Assembly: GCA_017163975.1 (NCBI GenBank)
Contig: JAFFSR010000032.1
Coordinates: forward strand, 803,001 to 867,000
DNA from: Anastatus disparis
Taxonomy: Eukaryota > Arthropoda > Insecta > Hymenoptera > Eupelmidae
Length of the DNA stretch: 64,000 bases
Direction: 5' to 3'
This document shows positions 32,426 to 43,075 of this stretch, one piece after another. The notes beneath the pieces were generated by a model, which saw only the letters and a list, made by a program, of their open reading frames with translations, was not told where the DNA came from and did not search any database. Position 1 is the first letter of the stretch; the number at the start of each line of letters is the position of its first letter. The translations under genes were made by a program, and so were the position numbers.

Positions 32426-32730
32426 TACTTTTCGTTAGGACTTTGCAAACCGTGCTTCTTTTTGTCACAACTTTGCGAGCCGTGCTTCTTTTCGTTAGAA
32501 CTTTGCGAACCTTGCTTCTTTTCGTCACAACTTCACAAGCCGTGCTTCTTTTCGTTAAAACTTTGCGAACTGTGCTTCTTTTCATCACAGCTTTGCGAGC
32601 CGTTCTTCTCTTCGTCGGAGTTCCGCGAGTCGTGCTAATTTTCGTCTGATACTGTGAGTGGTGCTTATTTTCGTCTAATGCTGTGAGTAGTGCTGTTCTC
32701 CGTCAAGCTCTGTGAACCGTGCTTTTTTCG
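32426..32730. repeat. 30-bp minisatellite, about ten units
   Basis: Units follow CTTCTTTTCGTCACAACTTT plus GCGAACCGTG, 30 bp each, with AGAACTT/ACAACTT alternation. Units to the right of 32630 decay and shorten. Because 30 is a multiple of 3, frames stay open on both strands (plus: repeats of VLLFVTTLRA; minus: repeats of TKRSTARKV). I read these as consequences of the period rather than genes. Confidence 0.9.
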
Positions 32731-33153
32731 TACGGGGTATCGAATATGTTGTAGGTAGATATATGCAAATATGTATTATTATTATATGAATATATATTCT
32801 TTATTATTAAATTAAAATACTAGACTAGTCTAATCTAATAAATTTAAGGTCGGCAGAGGCGCTGTGAATAGTATGTTAAATTTTTTTTTTATATATGTAT
32901 ATAGATATATTTGTGTTTAATATATTTTAATGAAATTAAAGCTAGATTGAAATCAAAGTCTTATACATAAATAAATGTACTTGTGTTCAGTATATCATAT
33001 TTAATTAAATTAAATTAAAATTGAATTAAATTGCTTGTGTTCAGTAAAGATATTCAATTTTTTTTCTTTCGATTATGCTCGAGTTCAGTATATCGATTTT
33101 TATTAATTTTGTTTTCACATATCTTAGGAGGAGAATTCATTACTACTGACCAG
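32731..33153 (+). other. Probable copia leader or flank
   Basis: AT-rich. The 5' LTR should be here or upstream, but no copy of the 3' LTR start TGTTGAGAGTGAGCG is present, so the copia element is truncated on the left. Confidence 0.4.
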
Positions 33154-34250
33154 ATGGAGATGGGAATAAGAGCCATTTTGATTGGAAAGGCGAAGAAAAA
33201 ATCGCTCTTGCTGCCTTACTGCCGTAACCTCACTCTAGAGGATGAACCTGTAGAGGAGAGTGAGGAGGGAAGTCATGACGAAGCGGAGAGGAATGAAAGA
33301 AGAGAAGAAGCAGAAGCAGTCTATACTGAGGAGAGAAGTACGACTGTGGAAATTTTGACAGGTATGTCTCAAATTAAAAAGATAGAAAATTGCAACTACG
33401 ATATATCGAAAATATTTATAAATAAAAATAAATTTAAATTAATAGGATTGACAGAATCAAAGAATCTAGATAAAAGAGAGAATTCACTATATGATTCTGT
33501 TTTAGAAATCAAAGAATAACTGAAAAATCTCTCTAAAAAAATGAAAGAGAGCGAGGAACGATTTTTAAAGAGCGAAGAGAGAATGAAAGAGTGAACCAAG
33601 AACGAGGTCGCTGCTGCTCTCCAGCAGCTAAATAAATATAAAATGGAGATTTTGACGGAATGTCAAAGTATTGAGAAACAGGTAAATCAATTTAATTCTA
33701 AACCTGCTTCTAATGAATCGTTTCTTAATATTGATTGGGAAAATAAACAAAATAAAAATAACCAGCAAAAGGATAGTAAAGGGGTAGATTATTGTAACTC
33801 AACAGCAATTAATCTTGAAAGTATAGATAAAACTGAACTAACAAGATTGATTCGAGAAGAAGTAAGTTTAATGAAAAGGAGCGAATATGAATCATTTAAC
33901 AATACAGCTGATGTTGTTAAAGAGTTGAAAGAAACTTTAAAAGCTGGCCTAATCAATAAATCAGTAAGGAGGGATTATAAACTAATGAATTCAATAAAAA
34001 TGGAACGAGTATGGCCAGCTGACTGATCATATTGATGACAACTGCCCTCAACGAGGAAATAAATCAAATCGTCATCGAAGGTATGGAAGTACAAAAATAT
34101 TTTAAAATAATCGTAGAAATAACTATAATCTTAATCGGCGAGGTACAAAGCGTAGATTTGAAAACGCGAATGATAGGAGCGGAACAAAAAGATTAAAATT
34201 TAATGAAAAATATAGAGGACAAGATCATAAAACAAATTATAATTCGAACC
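33154..34250 (+). pseudogene. gag: Copia gag region remnant
   Basis: From ATG at 33154, an open stretch to 33519 is very acidic (EDEPVEESEEGSHDEAERNE), followed by stops at 33519 and 33592. A second block at 33643-34026 has coiled-coil-like Lys/Glu text and LTRLIREEVSLMKRSEYE. Basic text (NRRGTKRRFENANDRSGTKR) then runs to the protease. The C-x2-C zinc knuckle expected at the end of copia gag is not clearly preserved (DNCPQRGNK near 34035 may be a relic). It occupies the gag slot but is not a textbook copia gag. Confidence 0.55.
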
Positions 34251-34264
34251 AAAATTATAAACGA

Positions 34265-34585
34265 ATGACTGACAACAAAATTGGAACACAAAAAGGAAAT
34301 GGTGAGTGCACAAATGAAAATTTAATAAAACCTAAAGATAAATTAGAAATGTACGATATAGGTGCGTTGGCAACGACGTGTACAGTTTCGAATAATTTAA
34401 ATAAAAAAAGTTTATCAAGGTTTCTTGCGGACTCAGGGGCAACACAACATCTTGCTGATTCGAAACTAATATTTAAAACTTTTAACGAGAGAATGAGCGA
34501 AATTAAATGCGCAAACAAGGATAGTAACGCGAACTTAAAATCGGAGGAAGTTGGAACGGTATTAGGACATACAAATCAAAATTAA
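34265..34585 (+). pseudogene. pol: Copia protease remnant
   Basis: RFLADSGATQHLADSKLIF carries the aspartic protease D-S-G of copia elements (DSGAT.H); the Asp codon is near 34429. A stop at 34585 separates it from the next frame, which continues directly. Confidence 0.8.
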
Positions 34586-35638
34586 TTGGTATACTTAGAT
34601 AACGTGTTATACGCTGAAAGCTTAGTCGAGAATTTATTATCATTACGACAGTTTGCAGATCAAGGGTTAAGTATTTACCTAAATAATAAACAAATCGACA
34701 TATATGATGCGGAATCCAATGAATCGCTTATAAAGGGAATTCATAAGAAACCTTACTGGGTAATAGAATTTATAGCAAACGGAAATATAGAAAACGGGAA
34801 TATGGACGCGAATAGAACAATAGTATATATAGCTACCAGGAGTATGTCTAATAAAAGAAAATTGATTGAGGATTGTGTGAGAATTGAAATTGAAGATAAA
34901 AAGGAGAGTATTATTTCTGAATCATGTTCAGATTTCGTAAACACCTTAAGTGAAAGAAAATTAAATAATGCGAGAGAAATTAAGAAGAGTAAAATCGCAG
35001 AATGCGACACTGAAGAGTTAGAAAATAACACTTCTTATAGTCGTGCAATGATCTGGCATGCAAGGATGGGACATGCACCACTTAATTATTTAAAGGAATT
35101 ACAGAAGCAATATAATTTTATTAAGGACTTACGAGAGACGGAATTTGATAATTATGTTTTGGACTGTGAAGTACGTATGATCTCAAAGATGAACAAATTG
35201 CCTTTTAAGACTACTAGGCAAAGAGCAACAAAACCTCTACAAATTGTTCATTCATATGTTATGGGAGTTGTAAGCCCAGCTACGTACCCAAAGAAATACA
35301 GATTTATATCTGTATTTATAGATGATTATTCTCGTTTGGCCATGGCTTATCCGATGAAAACAAAAGATGAAACCGGATACTGTTTTAAATCATTTGTCAG
35401 GAGCGCACGAAACTTATTGGGAAGAGATGCCAAAGTTTGCTATCTTAGAATGGATCAAGGTACAGAATATACAGGAGGTTATACTCAGGAAGTTTTGAAG
35501 AAATTAGGAGCAGAAAATCAATTGGCTTGTTCTGATACCCCTCAGCACAATGGAGTAGCAGAGAGGTTCAATCAGACTATTCAGAAGAAGGTACGTATGA
35601 CTCAGGATTGCCAGGAAACATGTGAGACATACCCTTAA
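34586..35638 (+). pseudogene. pol: Copia integrase remnant
   Basis: A 350-codon open frame. VYLDNVLYAESLVENLLSLR is the conserved segment after protease. MIWHARMGHAPLNYLKEL starts the HHCC zinc domain; only DC..C remains for the cysteines (VLDCEV). Core: RFISVFIDDYSRLAMAYPMK, LRMDQGTEYTGG (second Asp) and DTPQHNGVAERFNQTI (Glu). The position of the first catalytic Asp reads VHSYVMG: a Tyr codon (35255-35257) where an Asp is expected after HS. With that substitution it should be inactive. The frame ends in a short tandem duplication and a stop at 35638. Confidence 0.85.
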
Positions 35639-35683
35639 TGTATGACTCAGGATTGCCAGAAAACATGTGAGACATAGCCTTAG
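35593..35683 (+). repeat. 46-bp tandem duplication in integrase
   Basis: GTATGACTCAGGATTGCCAG followed by GAAACATGTGAGACATA is present twice in tandem with two differences. It introduces the stop that ends the integrase frame. Confidence 0.9.
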
Positions 35684-36286
35684 GCTCTGCTGTTTTCGCT
35701 TATAACAGATTACCACATGCTTCAAACGAAATGGTTTCCCCATTGGAAAAATTCAATCCGAAATGCAAAGTTGATATCACACAAATAAAACGTTTTGGAT
35801 GCTTAGCGTACATGAAAATACAAAGAAAAATTGGACCCAATTCAGATTTACTGGAAGGAGAATTATACTTGTAGGATATAAGAAAACAGGATTCATCCTT
35901 TTTAAACCAGAAGAAGGAAAATTTTATAAGAGCAGGGATGTTAGGTTCAATGAAAAACTTGTATTTTCAGATAAGTACAAACGCAAACAAATAAATAATT
36001 GGGAAATTATTGAAAAGACAGATCCTGATACTTGGTTTATTGAATTTTTAAAGGATCCTGAAATAAAAACTCATAAGTAAGAGGAGTGGAACAGGAAAAT
36101 AAAACAGAAATATCAACAACGGAGGGAGCGTTAAGGCGAGGTAGAGGTCAACCACCCAAAATTAAGAAAGTTATTAATGAAGAAATTCTTGCAACTGAAG
36201 AAGAGAACTATGTTTTATTGACTCAAGTAAATGGAGATCCAGCTTCATATCAAGAAGCTATGAGAACAAAAGAAAGAAAAAAATGA
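35684..36286 (+). pseudogene. pol: Copia integrase C-terminus and linker
   Basis: The frame at 35799-36080 has GYKKTGFILFKPEEGKFYKS then RDVRFNEK, the typical copia segment (GY....Y....P.......RDV.F.E). The Lys-rich linker RRGRGQPPKIKKVINEE (36086-36286) leads to RT. It is separated from the core by stops. Confidence 0.75.
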
Positions 36287-36603
36287 ACCGAAGCTATTGA
36301 TGAGGAGCTCAACTCAATGTAGAAAAATAATGTCTGGAAAATTGTTGATAGACCAACTACAACGAGTGATAATAAAAGACCTAATGTAATTGATTCACGA
36401 TGGGTTTTAAAAAAAAAGGTAGAACCAGATAACAGCATCAGGTATAAGGTTAGATTAGTTATAAGCGGATTCAAGGATAGAAACATCTACGATTTACAGG
36501 AAACCTATGCTCCTGTGCCTCTTATACGATCTGTCTTAGCTATAGCAAACAAGTTGGATATCCTGCTTGATAGCTTTGCCAAATGGATGTTAAGATTGCC
36601 TTC
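36287..36603 (+). pseudogene. pol: Copia reverse transcriptase, N-terminal part
   Basis: Text SRWVLKKKVEPDNSIRYKVR then LVISGFKDRN and DLQETYAPV is RT motif 1-2 of copia (W.....K....G...R.KARLV..G). Stops and one frameshift occur (a TAG near 36320). It breaks at IAFLN, where the TTAA MITE cluster is inserted, and resumes at 37601. Confidence 0.8.
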
Positions 36604-37006
36604 TTAAATAGATCACACGGCAGGCCGGAGTAGAACCTGATACCAACCGAGTAACAATTGAGTTGTTTGTTATTTACTCAAGTATTAATCGGTGTATCTT
36701 CAAAATAAAGGTTGATCGCAATAGATATTATTATTATGAATATCTATGCACAAAAAAAAAAAAAATCTACCGATTTGTTTTTGTGAAAAGTAAGGAACGC
36801 CGAAGTAAAAGATTATGTTTATAATATTTTCGCGTTCCTTACTTTTCTCAAAAACAAAGCGATAGATTTTTTTTTCTTGTGCATAAATATTTGTAATAAT
36901 AATATCTATTGCGCTTAACCTTCAATTTGCAGATACACCGATTAATACTTGAGTAAATAACAAAAATGCCAATTAGACAAGGACAGCGAATCCGGCCTGC
37001 TCTTAA
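36604..37006. mobile_element. TTAA MITE A (395 bp) in copia RT
   Basis: Right end TCCGGCCTGCTC and diverged left end GGCAGGCCGGAGT; the arms pair through ATTTACTCAAGTATTAATCG / CGATTAATACTTGAGTAAAT, around a TAAGGAACGC hairpin. TTAA at 36604 and 37003. Confidence 0.88.
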
Positions 37007-37215
37007 GGCGACTTCGGATTTTAGGTTAGCTTTTATTTTTGAGTTTTCAAATTACTCTTTCAATATGTAAAATTTTTCAGATTTTTTAATTTTCCACCAT
37101 TCTACGAATTATAATAAATGGTGAAAAATTCAAAAATTCAAAAAATTTTAGAAACTGAAAGAGTAATTTGTAATCTACAAAATGAAATAGAACCGAACTT
37201 CCGTAGTCGCCTTAA
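37003..37215. mobile_element. TTAA MITE B (205 bp)
   Basis: GGCGACTTCGGATTTTAGGT and ACTTCCGTAGTCGCC, with inner CCACCATTCTACGAATTATA / ATAATAAATGGTG forming the hairpin. It shares a TTAA with MITE A on the left and MITE C on the right. Same family as 45346-45559. Confidence 0.9.
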
Positions 37216-37600
37216 GAAGGGGCCGAACTATCTGTCTTTGTCTAATAGCGTTTTTCATCATTTATGTAAGCACTATCCGGTATAAGAAGAAAAAAATAGC
37301 AGCCCCCGCTAGATATTAGTATAATAAGTAAATTTTGTAATAACAACCAAATTTTTTCACTGCGTAGTTTTTGAATAATTAGAGACCTACCAAAAAAAGA
37401 TAGGTTAAATTCTAGATTGCTAGTAGGTCTCTAATTAGTCAAAAACTATGCGGTAAAAAATTTGGTTGTTATTACAAAGTTTACTAATTATACTAATATC
37501 TAGCGGGGGCTGCTATTTTTTTCTTGTTATACCGGATAGTGTTTACACAAACGATGAAAAACGCTATTAGACAAAGACAGATAGTTCGGCCCCTTCTTAA
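37212..37600. mobile_element. TTAA MITE C (381 bp)
   Basis: GAAGGGGCCGAACTATCTGT and ACAGATAGTTCGGCCCCTTC are perfect; pairing runs almost to the centre (AGAGACCTAC / GTAGGTCTCT near 37380-37430). TTAA at 37212 and 37597. Confidence 0.93.
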
Positions 37601-38082
37601 CAGTGAAGTGTTTATGGAAATATCAGAAGGAGTGGATTGTCCAGAAAATACAAGACGAACAAAAGTTTGTAAATTAGAAAAGGCATTATATTAATTGAGA
37701 GTAAGCCCGAAATGTTGGAATGAACGTTTTCGAGAGTCAGCAATTAAACTAGGATTAAAATCTTATGAAGATGAACAGTGTCTGTTTACTTGGAAAGAAG
37801 GAAATCAATTATTAATATTGGTTCTTTATGTAGACGATATTCTACTGGCTTGCAATAATGGACCCAAGTTAAAAGAAATCAAAGAAAATCTAATGAAAGA
37901 ATTTGAGATGACAGACATAGGAGAGTCTAAAATCTTTCTTGGACTGAAAATTCAACGAAACAAAGGAGAGAAAACGATAATTATCAAACAAGAAAATTAT
38001 ATGGATAAAATGATGGTTAAATTTAGCTTTGAGAACATGCACCCTCAAAGAACATCTATGGTAACAAATCAAGTTGCTAACA
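37601..38082 (+). pseudogene. pol: Copia reverse transcriptase, C-terminal part
   Basis: Resumes with SEVFMEI. The frame 37695-38105 has CWNERFRESAIKLGLKSYED and the catalytic VLYVDDILLACNN, then LGLKIQRNKGEKTIIIKQEN. YVDD is intact. It stops at the insertion of the CACTGAG MITE. A TAA at 37692 precedes the open frame. Confidence 0.85.
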
Positions 38083-38541
38083 CACTGAGAAAAAAACATA
38101 GTTGACTTTACTACGTTCAGATTAATGATATTTACTAACGTATTATTTCTGTCGTTTACTACAGCAACCTAGTAAATGCAACTAGATTCTTTGGTCGGCA
38201 TTCAGTAGCACATGATGAATAGATCTTAACCTCAAAATCTATATAATATATATTATTATTAATTTGCATATTTACAAACGAAAGTAGATGGAATAAGAAT
38301 ATTTAATTATAATAAAAGCCTAGAAGACTCAAAAGGAGACTTTAAAGTCTTAAAACTTCGGTTAGTATATCTTGAAAAAAGTAAATAAAATACTAATAAA
38401 GACTGTAGAAATTCCTACTACGTTCAATCTAGTAAATGCTACTAATATAAACGGTTAATTTGACTATATATTGAATACTAGAGTAACATGGTTATCGTTA
38501 CTAGAGAACGCAATAAAGCCAACTATGTTTTTTTCTCAGTG
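38083..38541. mobile_element. CACTGAG MITE between RT and RNase H
   Basis: CACTGAGAAAAAAACATAG on the left and CTATGTTTTTTTCTCAGTG on the right; flanked by CA on both sides. The inside matches 40935-41401 in reverse orientation (CCTACTACGTTCAATCTAGT, GGTTAGTATATCTTGAAAAA). It separates RT from RNase H of copia. Confidence 0.92.
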
Positions 38542-39268
38542 CAGGGAGCGAAAAGATCGCGAAGGAGCTAAAGACGTAAATACGTTAGTAACTACTGATG
38601 ATGCTATAAATAGACCTTATAGAGAGGCTGTAGGAACACTGTTATACTTAGCAAATACCTGCAGACCAGACATTGCCTATGCTGTAAATGTTTTGAGTGG
38701 ACATCAGATAAACCATACGGAATCAGAATGGAAAATGATTGAACGAGCGTTTAAATATTTAAAGGGGACGAAAACTTTAGGTTTGAATCATAAGAGTGAA
38801 CGGAACGATTTTCAGGGTTTTTCGGACGCAAGTTTTGGGGCCTGTAACGGGTCATTAACTACGAGCGGATACATAATTAAACTTTTCGGAGACACGGTTG
38901 CTTGGAGAGCTAAAAAGCAACAGTATGTTGCACTATCGACTTGTCAGGCCGAATATGTAGCGATGAACGATTGCAGTAAAGAATTGATTTTTTTACATAA
39001 TTCGTTGAGAAAATTCTTAAGGAGTGAATTAATACCTATGACTTTATGGTGCGATAACCGTGCGGCCGAAGCGAGCGTTAAAACTGGAGGAGGAGGAAAA
39101 TTACGTCATATGACCGAAATTAAAGAACGCCATGTACGAGAATGTGTTCAAAAAGGTTTAGTTAAAATACGATGGTTACCGTCAAAAGATCAAATTGCGG
39201 ACATACTGACAAAACCCTCATCGTTTGAATTACATTTTAAATTAAGAAATTCAATTTTAAATTTATAA
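38542..39268 (+). pseudogene. pol: Copia RNase H remnant
   Basis: Open to the natural stop at 39268. YREAVGTLLYLANTCRPDIA, then VNVLSGHQINHTESEWKMIE is the copia RT-RNase H connection. GFSDASFGAC (Asp of RNase H), VAWRAKKQQYVALSTCQAEY (Glu) and LWCDNRAAEASV (Asp) give the catalytic set, ending with RWLPSKDQIADILTKP. This is the best preserved domain of the element; the ATG upstream lies within the MITE and is not its start. Confidence 0.9.
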
Positions 39269-39408
39269 TATGTAATAAAATTAAGTTTTTGTTTCTTTGT
39301 TCTTTGTTGCAGGAATTAAGGAGTGAAGACTATCTTGATGCTGGATTTACTTATTTATTATTTTTTTTTACAATATTTCTTTATATTATTTATAATTTTT
39401 CTTACTGT

Positions 39409-39419
39409 GCGGGAGGGAG
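39409..39419 (+). other. Copia polypurine tract
   Basis: GCGGGAGGGAG immediately before TGTTGAGAGTG, the start of the 3' LTR. Confidence 0.75.
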
Positions 39420-39715
39420 TGTTGAGAGTGAGCGCACAGTTCTGTGATATGAGTTTGTATGGTGTGCCGTGGGCACTAACGCCCTCTTTATACTCTCTCT
39501 AACTTTTACTTTTAATATGTACGTTTGAGCTTCTTGTACCGTTGGAGATCGCCGTTATTGCTTGACATTTGTCAGTAAATCAAAGTATTAATTCATCAAA
39601 ATAGATTGATAGGTTGTCATTATTATATTATATAAAATTAAATAAAGATAAGATTATTTGTAATATTGAAGTGAAGTGTTTTCATTAAATCAATATAACT
39701 AAAAATAATCATTGC
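39420..39715 (+). mobile_element. Copia 3' LTR
   Basis: Starts TGTTGAGAGTGAGCGCACAG after the polypurine tract; TTTATACTC near 39488 may be the TATA box, and AAATAAAG near 39640 a polyadenylation signal. The right end is uncertain because there is no second LTR to compare. Confidence 0.6.
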
Positions 39716-39724
39716 AAAAAAAAA

Positions 39725-40424
39725 ATTTTTTTCAACATATTTTTTTAATTATTCATTTTAGCAAAAAGCTTTAAGAATGAAGTTTATTCGTCTTAAAACA
39801 ATAAACAATATTTCATTTCATTGTTTTTATGATAAGATTAATAGTAAGCCTGTTAATTTTGAAAACAAATTGAAAAAAATTTTTTGTTTGAAATTTCAAC
39901 ATATGTAACACGTAAATTTACGTTCTCATAAAAAATTCATTGTATCTCTGTTAATTACGGACCAATTACAACGTTTTTTTTTTTAATTGGGGTAGTTTGT
40001 GAAAAAAATAACAATTATCGTATTGGTTTTCTTAAAAATTTTAATTAAACAATTGTTATTGCGAAAAAAAATTATTTTTAATATATTTTAACAATTCTTT
40101 ATTTTAGTAAAAAATTTAAAAAGAAAAGTTTGTTTGTCTTAACAATTAGACAATTATTTATTTTATTGTTTTTATCATAAAATCAATATTTAGCCTGTTA
40201 AGTAAATAATATTAAAAATATTGACTTTATCGTTTGTAACCATATGAGACAATAATTATATTCAATTAAAATAATATAATATTTTTTACTTAACAGGCTA
40301 ATTATTGATTTTATGATAAAAACAATAATATAAAAATTTGTCTAATTGTTAAGACAAACAAACTTTTCTTTTAAAGTTTTTTGCTAAAATAAAAAATTGT
40401 TAAAATATGTTAAAAATAATTTTT
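39725..40424. repeat. Three related blocks forming a palindrome
   Basis: A block with TTTTAGCAAAAAGCTTTAAG, ACAAT..TTGTTTTTATGATAA and AGCCTGTTAA occurs at about 39730-39865, again at 40070-40205, and inverted at 40290-40425. The last two form a hairpin centred near 40247. Confidence 0.8.
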
Positions 40425-41675
40425 CAAATTAATCGTCTTTGAAACACCTACAAATAGTATAATTTTCATATACTTAATTGCAAACAATTTCAAGCTACCT
40501 CAAAAAACAGTGATTTTTACGAATTTTGCACCTTAAATCATTGTTTACAAATTCCTGACGGCTTAAATTTTTAGAGTCTCCCAAGAATTTCATTTCTAAT
40601 CATCCAACAAAGCCATTTTTGGTGGTGTGCACCTGTTACTAATTACATTATGCATTTCGACTAATTCTACTGGACTATATATACCAATACGTTATATATG
40701 TGTGTTGTAATATGTAAATGTTTCATCTTTCACTTGTATGCATATCGCCATCTGTCGATAAATGCGTACTCGACCATGCATACGATAAAGCAAATCAGCT
40801 GAGAAAGAGAGGCTCTAGTCAAGCACAGACAGTCTGTTTAACAGAGTCTAGCAAGCGCCATATAGTGATAAAGACAAGCTCTTCACAATCGTCTGTGTAA
40901 AGTAAAGCTAAGCCATTTATAACAAAATGGACTACACTGAGAAAAAAACATTGTTGGCTCTAATGCGTTCTCTAGTAACGATAACCATGTTACTCTAGTA
41001 TTCAATATATAGTCAAATTGACCGTTTATATTAGTAGCATTTACTAGATTGAACGTAGTAGGAATTTCTACAGTCTTATTAGTATTTTATTTACTTTTTT
41101 CAAGATATACTAACCGAAGTTTTAAGACTTCAAAGTCTCGTTTTGAGTCTTCTAGGCTTTTATTATAATTAAATATTCTTATTTTATCTACTTTCGTTTG
41201 TAGATTATAACAATATGCAAATTAATAGTATAATTTATTATATAGATTTTGAGGTTAAGATCTATTCATTATGTGCTACTTAATGCCGACCAGAGAATCT
41301 AGTTGTATTTACTATGTTACCGTAGTAAACGAGAGAAACAGTACATTGGTTAAGCTCATCGGTCTTAACGTAGTAAAGCCAACTATGTTTTTTTCTCAGT
41401 GTAATAATTACTGTACTTAACATAATTTATAATACATATCAACCAATTTAATAATAATATAAAAGTGTTTTCTTTCCGATTCCATGAATAAGTCGTGATA
41501 TTTTCCAGACCAGTATTTAAATTTAAATTGTCAATACACCATCAAAAAGTCCTGACAAATCCCTTTATAATGAGTGGCGGCACAAATTCTGTACGACCAT
41601 TGTTTGCTGAAATACAAAACTTTTTATTTAGTACTTCATTTCTCAAGGGTGGATCCATTTTATTGGACCCCACTG
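40425..41675 (-). mobile_element. Right, inverted copy of the CAGTGGGGTCC element end
   Basis: GGACCCCACTG ends next to TA at 41676. Inverted match to 29447-30182, interrupted by the MITE at 40935-41401; without the MITE the length (784 bp) is close to that of the left copy (736 bp). Confidence 0.7.
40935..41401. mobile_element. CACTGAG MITE, complete
   Basis: CACTGAGAAAAAAACATTG and AACTATGTTTTTTTCTCAGTG-type ends, TA on both sides; 467 bp. No coding content. Tc1/mariner-like by its TA duplication. Confidence 0.92.
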
Positions 41676-41677
41676 TA

Positions 41678-42472
41678 CCTGAGATCTAATAAACGTATTA
41701 GCAAGCACATTTCTAGAGTTGACTGACATTCTTTTTGTAGTCATTTTATTTGTAAATATTATTCATTTTTTTGCTCTCAGTTAACATTTTTTATATTTGC
41801 GAATTATAGAGCCATTTGCTATTATATAGCATAAGCATATTTTATGAAACAATCTTTATTGGTTTTTACGATTTGATTCATTTGCTGTATGACTACTTGA
41901 CCAAAAAGTAGCTAACGTTCAATCACCTTCTCAATATCCTTAACTTCGAAAATGCTGCAACAAGTTGATCAAGGAGAAGAAGAATTATTGATTTTGGCTT
42001 TCCTTTGCTGGTTTACTTTTCTTAGACAATTGTAACATAATCAAAGATTATTCTTTTTTTAACTTTGCAAATTCTCTGTAACACTTTGCTTTATTTGAAG
42101 CGTATATCTGCAAAAGTAGTTATCTCCAAAAAAAATTTTTTCAAGAAATAACATTTTCTGCTGTGCTTATACTTAAAAGTCAGTGTATTTTGCAATACAC
42201 CATATTTTTTTCATTTCATAAAAAAAGACTATACCTATATTTTGGTCCCATGTGATTTTTTCATGATAAATTTTAATGTTCTGTATACGAAAATGCAATA
42301 AAAATGAATTCGGAAAAAATGGAGATAGCCACCTTTGCAGCTACACGCTTCATTTTTCAAAGCTTTCTTTCTGCCAATTTTTGCTTGAAAACTAATAATT
42401 TTCGTACTTTAAATTTCACAATTTGTCTTATTACTATTAAAGGCAATTAAATTATTAAAAGAGTTTAGGCGA
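41678..42472. other. Unassigned AT-rich sequence
   Basis: No coding signal or repeat that I can support. Confidence 0.45.
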
Positions 42473-42587
42473 TTAACCCTTTACTTAAGCAAACGCCCAA
42501 ACTCACCGGAAGTCGCTTCGGTGGGGACGCTATAAGTAAATGGAGACTTAAAGAAGTGGGGATATAGCAGTTTAAGTAAAGGGTTAA
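42473..42587. mobile_element. TTAA MITE, CCCTTTACTTAA ends
   Basis: TTAACCCTTTACTTAAGC and GTTTAAGTAAAGGGTTAA are inverted and bounded by TTAA; the start CCCTTT and the TTAA site are piggyBac-like. About 107 bp between sites. Confidence 0.85.
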
Positions 42588-42864
42588 GATAGTGAAAAAT
42601 GCTTTCGAAATTCTAAAAGTATCCTCGTGTAGTACTCAAAAAAATATGACTTTAGTGAAAATTTCAGCCCTTTAGACCCTCATATAACCTCAAAACATCG
42701 AAAAACATGTTTTTCGGGTTTTTAACGATATTTCGGCTTCTAAGCATCGTAGAAACTTTTTTTTTCATTTTTTAGGTTTTCTTACGGCCTACAACATACT
42801 TTTTTTTGTTTTTATTTTTGGTGCGAGATCCAAACTGTTTTGGGCATTTAAAAGTTAAAAAATT

Positions 42865-43075
42865 TAATTGAAATAAAACTAGAGAAACAGTAGGACCGAA
42901 AAAATTATGTCGTATATCTCTATATTATTAAAAATATATCGCTGCTGTAGTCGCTGTCGCTGTCTGAAATCTACTCCTCATTTTTGGCTCCCCATTTTTG
43001 TTCAATTCAGCAAAATTTAGCAAAATTTAGCAAAATTCAACCTTGATATAGCTAAAAGTTAGCTGAATATTGTTT
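42865..43075 (+). repeat. Dispersed repeat, copy 1
   Basis: AAAATATATCGCTGCTGTAG, TCGCTGTCGCTGTC, CCTCATTTTTGG and repeated AGCTAAAAGTTAGCTGAAT text recur in direct orientation at 45868-46080, flanking the TIR element 43159-45736. The rest of 42588-43158 shows nothing I can name. Confidence 0.7.

Larger units (their letters stand above)
33154..39715 (+). mobile_element. Decayed Ty1/copia-type retroelement
   Basis: Order gag, protease, integrase, RT, RNase H (integrase before RT) defines copia. The polypurine tract and 3' LTR follow; the 5' LTR is missing. It is interrupted by three abutting TTAA MITEs (36604-37600) and a CACTGAG MITE (38083-38541). Confidence 0.88.

Noticed and set aside
32373..32649. 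Repeat proteins encoded on both strands
   Set aside because: Openness follows from the 30-bp period; no promoter or matching family.
40718..40900. 60-codon ORF beginning MFHLSLVCISPSVD
   Set aside because: Lies in an element arm without homology I can recognise and shows no further coding features.
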